Below, one piece after another: positions 25,204 to 34,266 of a DNA stretch of 58,979 nt. The notes below the pieces were generated by a model that saw only the letters and a program-made list of their open reading frames with translations, was not told the DNA's origin and searched no databases. Source of the DNA: Candidatus Bacteroides merdipullorum. GTDB lineage: Bacteria; Bacteroidota; Bacteroidia; Bacteroidales; Bacteroidaceae. The position numbers and the translations under genes are program-made. The stretch covers positions 1 to 58,979 of the forward strand of contig DXCK01000060.1 of NCBI GenBank assembly GCA_019116045.1. The letters run 5' to 3'. Each line of letters begins with the position of its first letter. The stretch's first letter is position 1.

Positions 25204-26310
25204 CTATTCTGTTTCCAGCCGTTGCATCTGTACCTTCAGCCGTGCCATGCCTGCCTGGCGCTCTTGCAGCTCTTGCAGGTAGCGGTAGGCCAGAACGTAA
25301 TACGACAGGTCGGAGGGGTCGATGTCGTCGGCATCCATCTTTTCGGCAGAGCCTTTGGCTTGGGCGTGTGCGGCCTGCACGGCTTTTTCTGCCCATTGGA
25401 TGGCGGTGCCGATGCTGTCCTGCATCTCATAGCCCAAGGCGATGTTGCAGGCGGCGTATATCTTCTGCTTGCCCTTCTTCCGGTCGTACAGGCGCTTCCA
25501 CAGGGTGATGGCGTCGGACCAGTTCTGTTCGCGGACGTAGACGGCAGCATCGCGCATGTCCACCGTGCCCCCGGTGAAGAGATAGCGTGTGGCTGTCACC
25601 CAATGGGGCAGCAGGTAGCTGACGGGGCGTGTGCCGGCAAAGTCGGAGGCGGCTTCTATCAGTTCTTTTTGCGGGATTATGGGCAGTTGTGTCCTGCCGG
25701 CAGGCAGGTCGGGTTCTTCCCAATAGATGCTGTCGACGCAGTGGACAGTGCCTGCGGGACCCTGGCGGCCGGGCAGATAGATGCGGCACGTGGTGTAGGT
25801 CTTGACGTCTACGGTGCCGTAGTGCAGGGGTATTTCGGGGATGTAGTGCAGGCGGGTCGTGGCGTGCAGTTGTACGTTTTCCAGTGCGATGAGGAAGTCT
25901 GCCTTCAGGTCGTGGGCGAGTGTGTTGACCTCTTCGGTCGACAGGCCGCCGTCGCGGGGCACCGTGTCGTGGGCGCGCAGGGCCGAGTCGCAAATGATGA
26001 CCTGGTCGAAGTAGTTGCCCTCGGCCAGTGCTTCGGCCAGTGCTTCGGTGGCAATGGTGGCGTCACCGGCATGGATTTCACTCTTCCGGGCTATTTCATC
26101 GGGAGCCTGGAGCGTGTCGTTATCTTCGAGTTGTTGTCCGGCCGTGGGCAAAGAGGGCATGTTGTTTACCACCGCCACTTTCCGGAGCGTGGCGGGAAAG
26201 CTGGCTTCGGCGGGCAGCATATAGTCGATGGAGAGCTGTTGTATGCTCTGGCAGGCGGTCAGCAGCCCGGTTAGAGCCATCAGGGGGAGGATGATGTAGT
26301 TTCTTCTCAT
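25204..26310 (-). CDS. DUF6340-type lipoprotein with TPR-like C-terminus
   Basis: 368 residues from the ATG at 26310 (MRRNYIILPLMALTGLLTAC, then QSIQQLSIDYMLPAEASFP). The open frame continues upstream to 26391, but that part lacks a signal and overlaps the promoter. The middle part contains RKVAVVNNMP, EALAEALAEGNYFDQVIICDS and LKADFLIALENVQL, typical of Bacteroides DUF6340 lipoproteins. The end (about 265-368) is helical and TPR-like (WSDAITLWKRLYDRKKGKQK, ACNIALGYEMQDSIGTAIQW). The role is unknown, probably in the cell envelope. TATTTTTG at 26333-26340 supplies a plausible -7 box. Confidence 0.8.
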   Translation of the reverse strand: MRRNYIILPLMALTGLLTACQSIQQLSIDYMLPAEASFPATLRKVAVVNNMPSLPTAGQQLEDNDTLQAPDEIARKSEIHAGDATIATEALAEALAEGNYFDQVIICDSALRAHDTVPRDGGLSTEEVNTLAHDLKADFLIALENVQLHATTRLHYIPEIPLHYGTVDVKTYTTCRIYLPGRQGPAGTVHCVDSIYWEEPDLPAGRTQLPIIPQKELIEAASDFAGTRPVSYLLPHWVTATRYLFTGGTVDMRDAAVYVREQNWSDAITLWKRLYDRKKGKQKIYAACNIALGYEMQDSIGTAIQWAEKAVQAAHAQAKGSAEKMDADDIDPSDLSYYVLAYRYLQELQERQAGMARLKVQMQRLETE

Positions 26311-26332
26311 GGTGCACACATGTATTTGCGGA

Positions 26333-26340
26333 CAAAAATA
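26333..26340 (-). promoter_or_regulatory. Candidate -7 box of the DUF6340-type gene
   Basis: The minus strand reads TATTTTTG, 22 nt before the ATG at 26310. A -33 TTTG is not obvious at the expected spacing. Confidence 0.45.
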
Positions 26341-26364
26341 CGCTTTTACGGGGAAAAATAAAAG

Positions 26365-26396
26365 AGGGTGTGCCCGGAAATAAGAAGGCACACCCT
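26365..26396 (-). terminator. secA terminator
   Basis: On the minus strand AGGGTGTGCC (26396-26387) pairs perfectly with GGCACACCCT (26374-26365), followed by CTTTTATTTTT. It lies 26 bp after the secA stop. A T-run on the other side (GTTTTTT at 26399-26405) would let it work in both directions. Confidence 0.85.
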
Positions 26397-26421
26397 GCTG
26401 TTTTTTGTTGCGTACGGAGGT

Positions 26422-29400
26422 TTACAGGTTCTTTCCGTGGCAGTTCTTATACTTCTTGCCGCTTCCGCAGGGGCAGGGGTCGTTGCGTCCCACGGTTTTC
26501 TGCACGCGGATGGGTTCGCGTTTGGGCTTCTCGCGCGTGTCCTGCGCGGCGGCGGCCTGTTGGTTCGGGTCGCTCAGGTCTTGCTTCTGCTCCTGATACT
26601 TGCTCATGTCCTGGCGTTGCTCGGGAGCGGCCTGGCGTACCTCTTGCGGTTCGCGTACCGGTATCTGTCCGCGCATCAGGATAGAGATGGTCTGGTTGTT
26701 TATCTTGTCCACCATGGCGTCAAACAGGTTGACCGACTCCAGCTTGTAGATGAGCAGCGGGTCTTTCTGTTCGTAGCTGGCGTTCTGCACGGAGTGCTTC
26801 AGTTCGTCCAGCTCACGCAGGTTTTCCTTCCAGGCCTCGTCGATGACGTGCAGCAGGATGGCTTTCTCGAACGATTTCACCACTTCCTTACACTCGCTCT
26901 CGTAGGCTGCCTTCAGGTTGCACGAGATGTTGTAGACGCGCTTGCCGTCGGTGATGGGGATGAGGATGTTCTGGTAGAACGCTCCCTGGTTCTCGTACAC
27001 TTGCTTGATGACGGGGTAGGCAATCTGCGCCATGCGGTCGGTCTTGCGCTTGAACAGCTCCATAGCAGCGTTGAAGGTCTTGTCGAGCAAGGCTTCTTTC
27101 TTCTCGTTGCGGAACTCCTCTTCGGTGAAGGGCGGCTCCATGGCCAGTGTTTGCAGGCAGTCCATCTTGCAGTTCTCGTAGTCGGGAGCTGTGACGGCGT
27201 TGGCGCAACGGTCTTCTACCATCTTGACGATGTCCATGCCGATGCGTTCGCCCATCAAGGCGTGGCGGCGTTTGGCGTAGACCACGGTACGCTGTTTGTT
27301 CATCACGTCGTCATATTCCAACAGGCGTTTGCGGATGCCGAAGTTGTTCTCTTCTACCTTCTTCTGGGCACGCTCGATGGACTTGGATATCATGCTGTGC
27401 TCAATCATCTCGCCCTCCTTGAAGCCCAGCTTGTCCATGACGCTGGCGATGCGTTCGGACGAGAACAGGCGCATCAGGTCGTCTTCCAGTGATACGAAGA
27501 ATACGGACGAGCCCGGGTCGCCCTGACGTCCGGCACGTCCGCGCAACTGGCGGTCTACGCGGCGTGACTCGTGGCGCTCCGTGCCGATGATGGCCAGACC
27601 TCCGGCGGCCTTCACCTCGGGGCTCAGCTTGATGTCGGTACCACGGCCGGCCATGTTGGTGGCGATGGTCACCGTGCTGCTCTGTCCGGCCTTGGCCACA
27701 ATCTCAGCCTCCTTCTGGTGCAGCTTGGCGTTCAACACGTTGTGCGGAATCTTGCGCATGTCCAGCATCTTGCTCAGCATCTCGGAGATTTCCACCGATG
27801 TCGTACCCACCAATACGGGGCGTCCGGCGGCTACCATCTTTTCAATCTCTTCGATGACGGCCTTGTACTTCTCGCGCTTTGTCTTGTAGACGCGGTCGTT
27901 CATGTCGATACGGGCAATGGGGCGGTTGGTGGGGATGACCACTACGTCCAGCTTGTAGATGTCCCAGAACTCGCCGGCTTCTGTCTCTGCCGTACCGGTC
28001 ATACCGGCCAGCTTGTGGTACATGCGGAAATAGTTCTGCAAGGTGATGGTGGCGAAGGTCTGCGTGGCGGCTTCCACCTTCACGCCTTCCTTGGCTTCGA
28101 TGGCTTGGTGCAGACCGTCGGAATAGCGGCGGCCTTCCATGATACGGCCTGTCTGTTCGTCCACAATCTTCACCTGCCCGTCGATGACCACGTATTCATC
28201 GTCTTTCTCGAACATCGTGTAAGCCTTCAGCAACTGGTTGATGGTGTGCACGCGTTCGGACTTGATGGCGTAGTTGGTCAGCAGTTCGTCTTTCTTGGCC
28301 AGGCGTTCTTCGTCCGACAACTGGGTCTCGTTCTCCAAAGCAGAAAGTTGGGCGGTGATGTCCGGCAATACGAAGAACTCGGGGTCTGAGGTTTTTCCGC
28401 TGATGAGGTCTACGCCCTTGTCGGTCAGGTCTACGCTGTTCAGCTTCTCGTCGATGACGAAATAGAGCGGGTCAGTCACCTCGTGCATGCGGCGGTTGTT
28501 CTGCTCCATGTAGATTTCCTCCGTCTTGAGCATACCGGCCTTAATGCCTTGCTCGCTCAGGAACTTGATAAGGGGCTTGTTCTTGGGCAGTGCCTTGTGG
28601 CTGCGATAGAGCGCGAGGAAGCCTTCCTCCTGTTGCTTTTTGTCATCCGAAGCAATGAGGCGGCGGGCATCAGACAGGTATTGCGTGGCCAGTTTCTTCT
28701 GGGCTTCCACCAGGCGTTCTACCAGTGGCTTCAGTTGCTCGAACAGTTGGTCATCGCCTTTGGGCACGGGGCCGGAGATAATCAACGGGGTACGGGCGTC
28801 GTCAATCAGCACGGAGTCCACCTCGTCGACGATGGCATAGTTGTGCTGGCGTTGCACCAAGTCTTTGGGGCTGATGGCCATGTTGTCACGCAGGTAGTCG
28901 AAGCCGAACTCGTTGTTCGTACCGAAGGTGATGTCAGCCAGGTAAGCCTTGCGGCGGGCGTCTGAGTTGGGCTGGTACTTGTCGATGCAATCTACGCTCA
29001 GGCCGTGGAACATGTAGAGCGGTCCCATCCATTCGGAGTCACGCTTGGAGAGGTAGTCGTTCACCGTCACCACGTGTACGCCGTTGCCGGTCAGGGCATT
29101 GAGGAATACGGGCAAGGTAGCAACCAGGGTTTTACCTTCACCCGTGGCCATTTCGGCAATCTTGCCTTTGTGCAATACCACGCCGCCGAAGAGCTGTACG
29201 TCGTAGTGCACCATGTTCCAGGTCACCTCATTTCCTCCTGCCTGCCAGTGGTTCACGTAGATGGCCTTGTCGTCTTCGATGCGCACGAAGTCCTTGGTGG
29301 CTGCCAGCTCGCGGTCGAAGTCGGTGGCGGTTACTACGATTTCCTCGTTTTCCGAGAAGCGGCGTGCCGTGTCTTTTACGATGGCAAAGGCAGTGGGCAG

Positions 29401-29718
29401 CACTTCGTCCAAGGCTTTCTCGTAGATGTCGAGTATTTCTTTTTCTATCTTATCAATTTGGTTGAAGAGTGCTTCGCGTTCTTCCAGTTCGGTGCTTTCT
29501 ACTTTGGCTTTCAGTTCGTCCACTTTGGCCCGTTGTTCGGCAGCCGAGTTGCGGATGTATGTTTTCAGTTCTTGTGTTTTGGCACGCAGGGCGTCGTTGT
29601 CCAGTTTTTCTATTTCCGGATAGACGGCTTTCACCTTGTTCACCCACGGCTGAATCTCTTTCATGTCGCGTGTAGACTTGTTGCCGAAAATCGAGCTTAA
29701 AAATTCGTTGAATCCCAT
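26422..29718 (-). CDS. secA: Preprotein translocase ATPase SecA
   Basis: 1098 residues, the long form usual in Bacteroidota. The N-terminus is [18 protein letters not shown]. The Walker A segment [14 protein letters not shown] is near 190-203. [60 protein letters not shown] and [13 protein letters not shown] are SecA signatures. The C-terminal SEC-C zinc motif is intact (C1082, C1084, C1093, H1094), after a Gln-rich linker. SecA drives Sec-dependent export through SecYEG, which most secreted proteins in this window need. It has its own promoter and a strong terminator, so it is probably monocistronic. Confidence 0.99.
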   Translation of the reverse strand: MGFNEFLSSIFGNKSTRDMKEIQPWVNKVKAVYPEIEKLDNDALRAKTQELKTYIRNSAAEQRAKVDELKAKVESTELEEREALFNQIDKIEKEILDIYEKALDEVLPTAFAIVKDTARRFSENEEIVVTATDFDRELAATKDFVRIEDDKAIYVNHWQAGGNEVTWNMVHYDVQLFGGVVLHKGKIAEMATGEGKTLVATLPVFLNALTGNGVHVVTVNDYLSKRDSEWMGPLYMFHGLSVDCIDKYQPNSDARRKAYLADITFGTNNEFGFDYLRDNMAISPKDLVQRQHNYAIVDEVDSVLIDDARTPLIISGPVPKGDDQLFEQLKPLVERLVEAQKKLATQYLSDARRLIASDDKKQQEEGFLALYRSHKALPKNKPLIKFLSEQGIKAGMLKTEEIYMEQNNRRMHEVTDPLYFVIDEKLNSVDLTDKGVDLISGKTSDPEFFVLPDITAQLSALENETQLSDEERLAKKDELLTNYAIKSERVHTINQLLKAYTMFEKDDEYVVIDGQVKIVDEQTGRIMEGRRYSDGLHQAIEAKEGVKVEAATQTFATITLQNYFRMYHKLAGMTGTAETEAGEFWDIYKLDVVVIPTNRPIARIDMNDRVYKTKREKYKAVIEEIEKMVAAGRPVLVGTTSVEISEMLSKMLDMRKIPHNVLNAKLHQKEAEIVAKAGQSSTVTIATNMAGRGTDIKLSPEVKAAGGLAIIGTERHESRRVDRQLRGRAGRQGDPGSSVFFVSLEDDLMRLFSSERIASVMDKLGFKEGEMIEHSMISKSIERAQKKVEENNFGIRKRLLEYDDVMNKQRTVVYAKRRHALMGERIGMDIVKMVEDRCANAVTAPDYENCKMDCLQTLAMEPPFTEEEFRNEKKEALLDKTFNAAMELFKRKTDRMAQIAYPVIKQVYENQGAFYQNILIPITDGKRVYNISCNLKAAYESECKEVVKSFEKAILLHVIDEAWKENLRELDELKHSVQNASYEQKDPLLIYKLESVNLFDAMVDKINNQTISILMRGQIPVREPQEVRQAAPEQRQDMSKYQEQKQDLSDPNQQAAAAQDTREKPKREPIRVQKTVGRNDPCPCGSGKKYKNCHGKNL

Positions 29719-29781
29719 TCTTGTTGTATATGTTTTTTGTTATTATTCTATCGGTTGACCGCGTGGCGTGAAACGGCGCGG

Positions 29782-29789
29782 CAAAGTTA
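29782..29789 (-). promoter_or_regulatory. Candidate -7 box of secA
   Basis: The minus strand reads TAACTTTG, 63 nt before the secA ATG at 29718. No exact -33 TTTG is seen at 19-20 nt. Confidence 0.5.
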
Positions 29790-29891
29790 CTTAATTCGTT
29801 ACAGATAACCCGCATAAACGCTAATAAAATCTGATGAAAAGATGCAGAAAGCGTTCGTAGGGCGGGGTTGTCGGAAGGTGGAAAAGCCTTC

Positions 29892-31460
29892 TCAGAAGTC
29901 AAGGGGAAGTTCCGCGCAGGCGTTGGGTGCCCGGATGCGCAAGGCGCTGGCCACGGTGGGGGCGATGCGTGCTGCGCTGACGGGGATGCGGATGGTCTCT
30001 GCCTGGATGCCGCTGCCCCATAAGATGAGGGGTGAGGGTATGTTGGCGGTGCGGACGCAGTGGAGTTCCGCGCCGTTTTCTTGCATGATGGTCCAGCCGG
30101 GCAGTACTTCTATGAGCAGGTCGCCCGAGCGGAGCCGGTGGTAGCTGTTGCGTATGCGTTCTGTCTGTGGCGACCATGAGCCTAAGAGCAGGCGGTGGGC
30201 GGAATAGACTTCGTTGACTCCGCTGAACTGTACCAGAAACTCGGCGGCTTTTTCCTGAAGCTCTGTCAGGTTCAGTTGCTTTTCTTCGATGAGTTTATGG
30301 TTCAGGTAGATTTGTTGGTCGTAGTAGGCTTCCACGTATTTTCCCTCGCCGTAGGTGGCCATGAGGTACATGTTGAGCAGCGTGGCGCAGCGGTTCAGGT
30401 AAAACTCGCCGCCAGGTATGTGGTAGATGTCCGTGTCGGTCGGCTGTGGCTCGGTATGCCCCGTGGCTGTGAGGCAGAAGAGCACGTTGCGCAGTCCCAC
30501 TTGGCGGTCCAGTATGTCCAGCAGGTCGGCGATGCTGCGGTCTATGCGGACGTAGGTGTCTTGTATCTCAGCCGATTGCGACAGGGTCGGGGCGGGGTGG
30601 AAGATGCCTGCGTAGTAGGTGAGCGACAAGAGGTCGGGGATGCTGTCGCGCCCCACCTGGCTTTGTTTCAGCAGTTCGGCTGCCAGGCGATTGACTTCGT
30701 CGTTGATAAAGGGCGTGTGCGTCAGGCGGCGGTATTTGTTGACGCCTTCGCCGGTCAGCCCGTAGCGGAAGGTCTCGGTCGTCTCGCCCGGCAGGTAGTT
30801 GTATCGGTCGGGTGTGTAGAGCGGTGTCCACATCAAGGCGCGGGTGTGGATGTCCGGTGCGTTGTTTTCGTTGAAGCCGTCTACCCACCACGGTAGGTTT
30901 TCGTAGTAAGTGGTGCTGCACCATTTGCCTGTCTGGGTGTTGAGCCAGAAGGCTCCGTTGCCCGCGTGGCCGGCTGCCAGGACGGCTGCTTCGCGGAAGG
31001 GGGCGATGGAGTAGACCAGGCTGCGGTTGCGGGTGGCGATGCGCAGTTCGTCGGCCACGGTCGAGGTCAGCAGCCGGGCGGGTGAGGTATTTTCTTTTGT
31101 ATAGTTGCCCATGAAGGCGGGATCGTCCACGCAATTGATGGGGCGTAGGGTCTGTGCATCCATCCAGTTTTCGCCGATGATGCCGTGGACAGACGGTGTG
31201 CTGCCCGTGTAGAGCGTGGCCAGGGCCGATGCGCGATCGGCGTTGGCAAAGGGCATTTCGGTCTGGCAAAAGACTTTTCCTTCGCGCATCAGCCGCTGGA
31301 AGCCTTTGTCGCCATACAAGGGGGCGAACTGTTCCAGGTAGTCGGTGCGCAGTTGGTCTACCGTCAGCATCACCACCAGTTTGGGGATAACCGGTTGTGG
31401 TTGGGCCTGGAGGCTGCTGAAGGTCAAAGCCAAGATGGATGTGATCAGTCCTTTTTTCAT
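29892..31460 (-). CDS. Alkaline-phosphatase-fold secreted protein, catalytic residues largely lost
   Basis: 522 residues from the ATG at 31460, with signal MKKGLITSILALTFSSLQAQ. The open frame runs on to 32084, but that part overlaps the DUF4105 gene. The fold is PafA/type I phosphodiesterase-like: VVMLTVDQLRTDYL with the first metal Asp (D35) kept, TLYTGSTPSVHGIIGENW, DTYVRIDRSIADLLDILD. Other sites are changed: the nucleophile segment reads ANADRASALA, the expected TDYxGHxxGP segment reads TYYAGIFHPAP, and the expected TADHG reads TATGHTE. It is probably not an ordinary phosphatase. The start overlaps the DUF4105 stop by ATGA, so they are translationally coupled. Confidence 0.82.
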   Translation of the reverse strand: MKKGLITSILALTFSSLQAQPQPVIPKLVVMLTVDQLRTDYLEQFAPLYGDKGFQRLMREGKVFCQTEMPFANADRASALATLYTGSTPSVHGIIGENWMDAQTLRPINCVDDPAFMGNYTKENTSPARLLTSTVADELRIATRNRSLVYSIAPFREAAVLAAGHAGNGAFWLNTQTGKWCSTTYYENLPWWVDGFNENNAPDIHTRALMWTPLYTPDRYNYLPGETTETFRYGLTGEGVNKYRRLTHTPFINDEVNRLAAELLKQSQVGRDSIPDLLSLTYYAGIFHPAPTLSQSAEIQDTYVRIDRSIADLLDILDRQVGLRNVLFCLTATGHTEPQPTDTDIYHIPGGEFYLNRCATLLNMYLMATYGEGKYVEAYYDQQIYLNHKLIEEKQLNLTELQEKAAEFLVQFSGVNEVYSAHRLLLGSWSPQTERIRNSYHRLRSGDLLIEVLPGWTIMQENGAELHCVRTANIPSPLILWGSGIQAETIRIPVSAARIAPTVASALRIRAPNACAELPLDF

Positions 31461-32680
31461 TGTTGTTTTCTTTTTGCAAGAAGGAGGTTGCCTATGCTGC
31501 GGATGAACAAACTTAGTGCCAAAGGTACGACCGTTGGTGGAAATTCTTGCGGGATAAGTGCCCAAAATGCCATAAATAAAGTTAAAACAAGTGCATTTGC
31601 CCCTAAATAGAGGTTGCGCCTGTGCTTTCGCTCGTCGCAGATGACCCACGGCAGGCAGAAAAGGTGCAGGGGGTGGAAGACGAAGAGCAGGTAGTTGGGG
31701 CTCATGCAGGGGTGTTGGGACAGGAAGACGAGGAAGGCCAGAATACAGCCCGCCAGGCCGGCCGTTGCGAACAGCACGAGGTCTACCGCCCAGAGGGATT
31801 TCCGGCGGCGGAGGCCATAGTACGTCAGAAGCGCGGTCGCTCCGAACACGAGCCACGCCCAGAGTTCGGGAGAGGGAAGGCCGTCGTGCGCGGGAGATTT
31901 GTCGAGTGCTTTCAGCATCCGTCCTTCGTTCGCCACCAGTGGGCGTGTATGTCCCGCAGAATCGGTGATTTGTGCGTGCGAAAAGTAGTCTTTCAGGCAG
32001 AAGGGGACGAACATCTGTGTTCGCCGGTTGATGGGCTTGTCTGCTTCGCTGCCCAGGCAGAGGTTCATGGCCAGGCGCGACCACGGGTGCTTCAGGCTAT
32101 ACTGGTCGATGAGGTCGCGGAATGTGGTGCCCGTGGCAGCGTCCATGTCTGCCCCGTAGTTCACGGTGCCTTGCACGGCCTCTTCCACCTTGTCGCGCGG
32201 GCGGGTGGAACAGTTGTCGTAGAAGAAGTTGTAGCGGTAGACGCGGTTTTCGGGGCGGAAGTTCTCTTCCAGCAGGCCGATGAGGCGCAGCTTCTCTTCC
32301 TGCGTCAAGTTGAGGGTTTGCTTCCACACGTCGCGCCCGTGGTAGTAGTAGGCATAGTTGAAATAGTCCGTCGGCTCGCAGTCCAGCCGGTAGTCCGTCT
32401 CGCCCAAGGCGAAACGCAACACGAACCCGCCCGAGCTGAAATCGAAAATGCCGTAGTTGTACACCACGTCCGTCCCCTGCGTCAAGTTTTCACACCGGAT
32501 GGCCGTGTGTCCGAAGAGGCTATAAATCTCGTCGCCCGCCGCGCAGGTCAGCAGGCTGATGCGCAACGAATCGCCCGGTTCTGCGCTTGCTTCCGTCGCC
32601 CGTCCGGGGGCTGCGGAAATCCACAAGGCCAGCACGGCGATGAGGTATTTGATAGAAAGATAGAGGCGTTTTTGTTTCAT
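31457..32680 (-). CDS. DUF4105 (Lnb N-terminal) membrane protein
   Basis: 407 residues. A signal peptide (LIAVLALWISAAPGRATEA) is followed by a DUF4105 periplasmic domain (about 35-255) with LTCAAGDEIYSLFGHTAIRC, YNYGIFDFSSGGFVLRFALG and YNFFYDNCSTRPRDKVEEAV. About five membrane helices (about 275-400) follow, including WAWLVFGATALLTYYGL and NLYLGANALVLTLFMAF. DUF4105 resembles the N-terminal part of lacto-N-biosidase and papain-like folds; activity here is unproven, though the NC and H of these motifs are retained. It is coupled to the phosphatase-fold gene by ATGA. Its promoter sits so close to the ATG that the mRNA should be almost leaderless. Confidence 0.85.
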   Translation of the reverse strand: MKQKRLYLSIKYLIAVLALWISAAPGRATEASAEPGDSLRISLLTCAAGDEIYSLFGHTAIRCENLTQGTDVVYNYGIFDFSSGGFVLRFALGETDYRLDCEPTDYFNYAYYYHGRDVWKQTLNLTQEEKLRLIGLLEENFRPENRVYRYNFFYDNCSTRPRDKVEEAVQGTVNYGADMDAATGTTFRDLIDQYSLKHPWSRLAMNLCLGSEADKPINRRTQMFVPFCLKDYFSHAQITDSAGHTRPLVANEGRMLKALDKSPAHDGLPSPELWAWLVFGATALLTYYGLRRRKSLWAVDLVLFATAGLAGCILAFLVFLSQHPCMSPNYLLFVFHPLHLFCLPWVICDERKHRRNLYLGANALVLTLFMAFWALIPQEFPPTVVPLALSLFIRSIGNLLLAKRKQQ

Positions 32681-32685
32681 GGGCG

Positions 32686-32716
32686 CAAAGATAGGTTTTT
32701 GCTTGCTTTTTTCAAA
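32686..32716 (-). promoter_or_regulatory. Promoter of the DUF4105 gene, near-leaderless
   Basis: The minus strand has TTTG (32716-32713), exactly 19 nt, then TATCTTTG (32693-32686). This is a near-perfect Bacteroides promoter. Only five bases (CGCCC) separate the box from the ATG at 32680, so transcription should begin at or beside the start codon. Confidence 0.75.
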
Positions 32717-32726
32717 TAATATTCCT

Positions 32727-32734
32727 TATATTTG
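32727..32734 (+). promoter_or_regulatory. Candidate -7 box of the regulator-kinase pair
   Basis: The plus strand reads TATATTTG, with TTG 21 nt upstream (32703-32705). The ATG is at 32754, leaving a very short leader. It is back-to-back with the DUF4105 promoter. Confidence 0.5.
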
Positions 32735-32753
32735 CCCTGTCAAACTGCAAGTC

Positions 32754-33332
32754 ATGAATATCTATAAGCCTGAAATAGCAGAACTCTTGCGGCTGGTGGA
32801 GCTGCGTTATCCCAAGTCGTTGAACACGTCGACCGACTTTGACGAGTTTTCCTTGTATCTGCGCAAGACCTTGGAAGAGAGCGTCTCCACCTCAACGTTA
32901 AAACGCTTGTGGGGGTACGTTGGCGACAGCCATTTGCCCCGCCTGCAAACGCTGGACATCCTGGCACGCTACGTGGGACACGAGGACTTCAAGCAGTTCT
33001 GCCTCTGGCTGAAGACCAGCACGGCCTACAATTCGTCCTTCTTCTCTACCGAACAAATATTGACCAGCGAACTGCAGCCCGGGTGCGAACTCGAGATAGG
33101 CTGGTCGCCCAACCGCTACCTGCGTTTGCGCTATCAAGGGAAGGGGATTTTTGAAGTAGAGGAGGCACGCCAGTCCAAGCTGTTGGCGGGCGACCGCTTC
33201 GAAGCCGTCTCTTTCCTGATGGGCCAACCTTTGTTCTTGCCCTATGTGCTGCGCGACGGGTTGCGCCTTTCTCCTTTCATCGCAGGCCGTAACGGTGGCT
33301 TGACATTCTTAAACAGTCTGCTTCATGAGTGA
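32754..33332 (+). CDS. Small regulator-like protein paired with a Ser/Thr kinase
   Basis: 192 residues from the ATG at 32754; the frame is open upstream to 32679 but without support. The N-terminal 90 residues are helical (LLRLVELRYPKSL, LYLRKTLEESVSTSTLKRLW, LQTLDILARYVGHEDFKQF). The STLKRLWGY and TLDILARYVG segments recur, as I recall, in many Bacteroidota proteins thought to be helix-turn-helix-like. The C-terminal part is beta-rich (LTSELQPGCELEIGW, YLRLRYQGKGIFEVEEARQS). There is no signal peptide. Its last 8 bp overlap the kinase start, so the two are translated together and probably act together. Function unknown. Confidence 0.75.
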   Translation: MNIYKPEIAELLRLVELRYPKSLNTSTDFDEFSLYLRKTLEESVSTSTLKRLWGYVGDSHLPRLQTLDILARYVGHEDFKQFCLWLKTSTAYNSSFFSTEQILTSELQPGCELEIGWSPNRYLRLRYQGKGIFEVEEARQSKLLAGDRFEAVSFLMGQPLFLPYVLRDGLRLSPFIAGRNGGLTFLNSLLHE

Positions 33333-34266
33333 CGCTGATATTTCATCGGGATTCATAGACGTCGCACAGCAGACCGGTGAACAACTCTTCACAGAACTTC
33401 GCGAAGTGTATGTCTCGTCCACAGGCTACGAACGTCTGTTCTACGGTCGCCGCTACGGACGGCTGCACATACTGAAAACGCTCAAGCCCGCTTATGCGGG
33501 CAATCCTTTTTACGAAGAGGCGTTGCACAAAGAATTCAGTATAGGTTACCGCTTGGAGCACCCGCACATTGTCCGGGCCTTAGGCTGGGAGACATTGCCG
33601 GATTTGGGGCATTGCATCGTCATGGAATATATAGACGGAATGACGTTAAGGCAATTCATGGAACAAGGGAAGCTGACTCCCGACCTGGCGCGTAAGTTTG
33701 TTTGCGAGCTGTGTGACGCGCTGGGTTATCGGCATAACAAACAGATTGTGCACCGCGACCTGAAGCCGGACAACATCCTGATAACGCACAACGGCTGCAA
33801 TGTGAAGCTGATAGACTTTGGCTTGTCTGACAGCGATGACTACGACATCTTGAAACTGCCGGCCGGAACACGCTACTACCTGGCGCCAGAAGCCTTGATA
33901 CCGGGACAACCGCTCGATTGCCGGGCTGACATCTTTTCGTTGGGCGTCATCATGGGCGAGATGGCGGAAGTGCTGAATGACAAACAACTGGCTGCCGTCT
34001 CACGCAAGTGTACACGGCAAAAGCCTGCTCAACGTTACGTCTCGGCTGGAGCAGTGGCGCAAGCTTTGTGTGCGAAGACTTTCCGCCTTGGCAGAGCGTG
34101 GCTGCTGGTGGCCGCCGTCTTGCTACTGTTTGTTCTCTACATTTTCTATCGCTATGGGGTGACAGACGAGCGCGCAGTCTCGTTTCCCGTGTACGGTAAC
34201 CACTCGATGCCCATCGAACAGTGGGGAGATTCTGTGGCTCTTACAGGTCATCCACAATCGTTTTAA
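33325..34266 (+). CDS. Membrane-anchored Hanks-type Ser/Thr protein kinase
   Basis: 313 residues. Kinase landmarks: an ATP-site Lys in LHILKTLK (K51 or K54), helix Glu near residue 70, hinge VMEYIDG, catalytic loop HRDLKPDN (D145, N150), IDFGLS (D164), activation segment end LAPEA (187-190) and DCRADIFSLGVIM. The glycine loop (SSTGYERLFYG) is degenerate. A single membrane helix lies at about 257-276 (RAWLLVAAVLLLFVLYIFYR), after the kinase domain, with a short tail outside. It is translationally coupled to the preceding regulator-like gene. The last 26 bp overlap the 3' end of the convergent LRR lipoprotein gene. Confidence 0.92.
   Translation: MSDADISSGFIDVAQQTGEQLFTELREVYVSSTGYERLFYGRRYGRLHILKTLKPAYAGNPFYEEALHKEFSIGYRLEHPHIVRALGWETLPDLGHCIVMEYIDGMTLRQFMEQGKLTPDLARKFVCELCDALGYRHNKQIVHRDLKPDNILITHNGCNVKLIDFGLSDSDDYDILKLPAGTRYYLAPEALIPGQPLDCRADIFSLGVIMGEMAEVLNDKQLAAVSRKCTRQKPAQRYVSAGAVAQALCAKTFRLGRAWLLVAAVLLLFVLYIFYRYGVTDERAVSFPVYGNHSMPIEQWGDSVALTGHPQSF

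Noticed and set aside
24172..26274. Long plus-strand frame of about 700 residues
   Set aside because: It is antisense to the DUF4469 and DUF6340-type genes; the translation shows no domain and reflects GC-rich codon use of the opposite strand.
31461..32084. N-terminal extension of the phosphatase-fold protein (730-residue frame)
   Set aside because: It overlaps the DUF4105 gene in another frame, has no domain, and the inner ATG at 31460 gives a clean signal peptide with an ATGA overlap.
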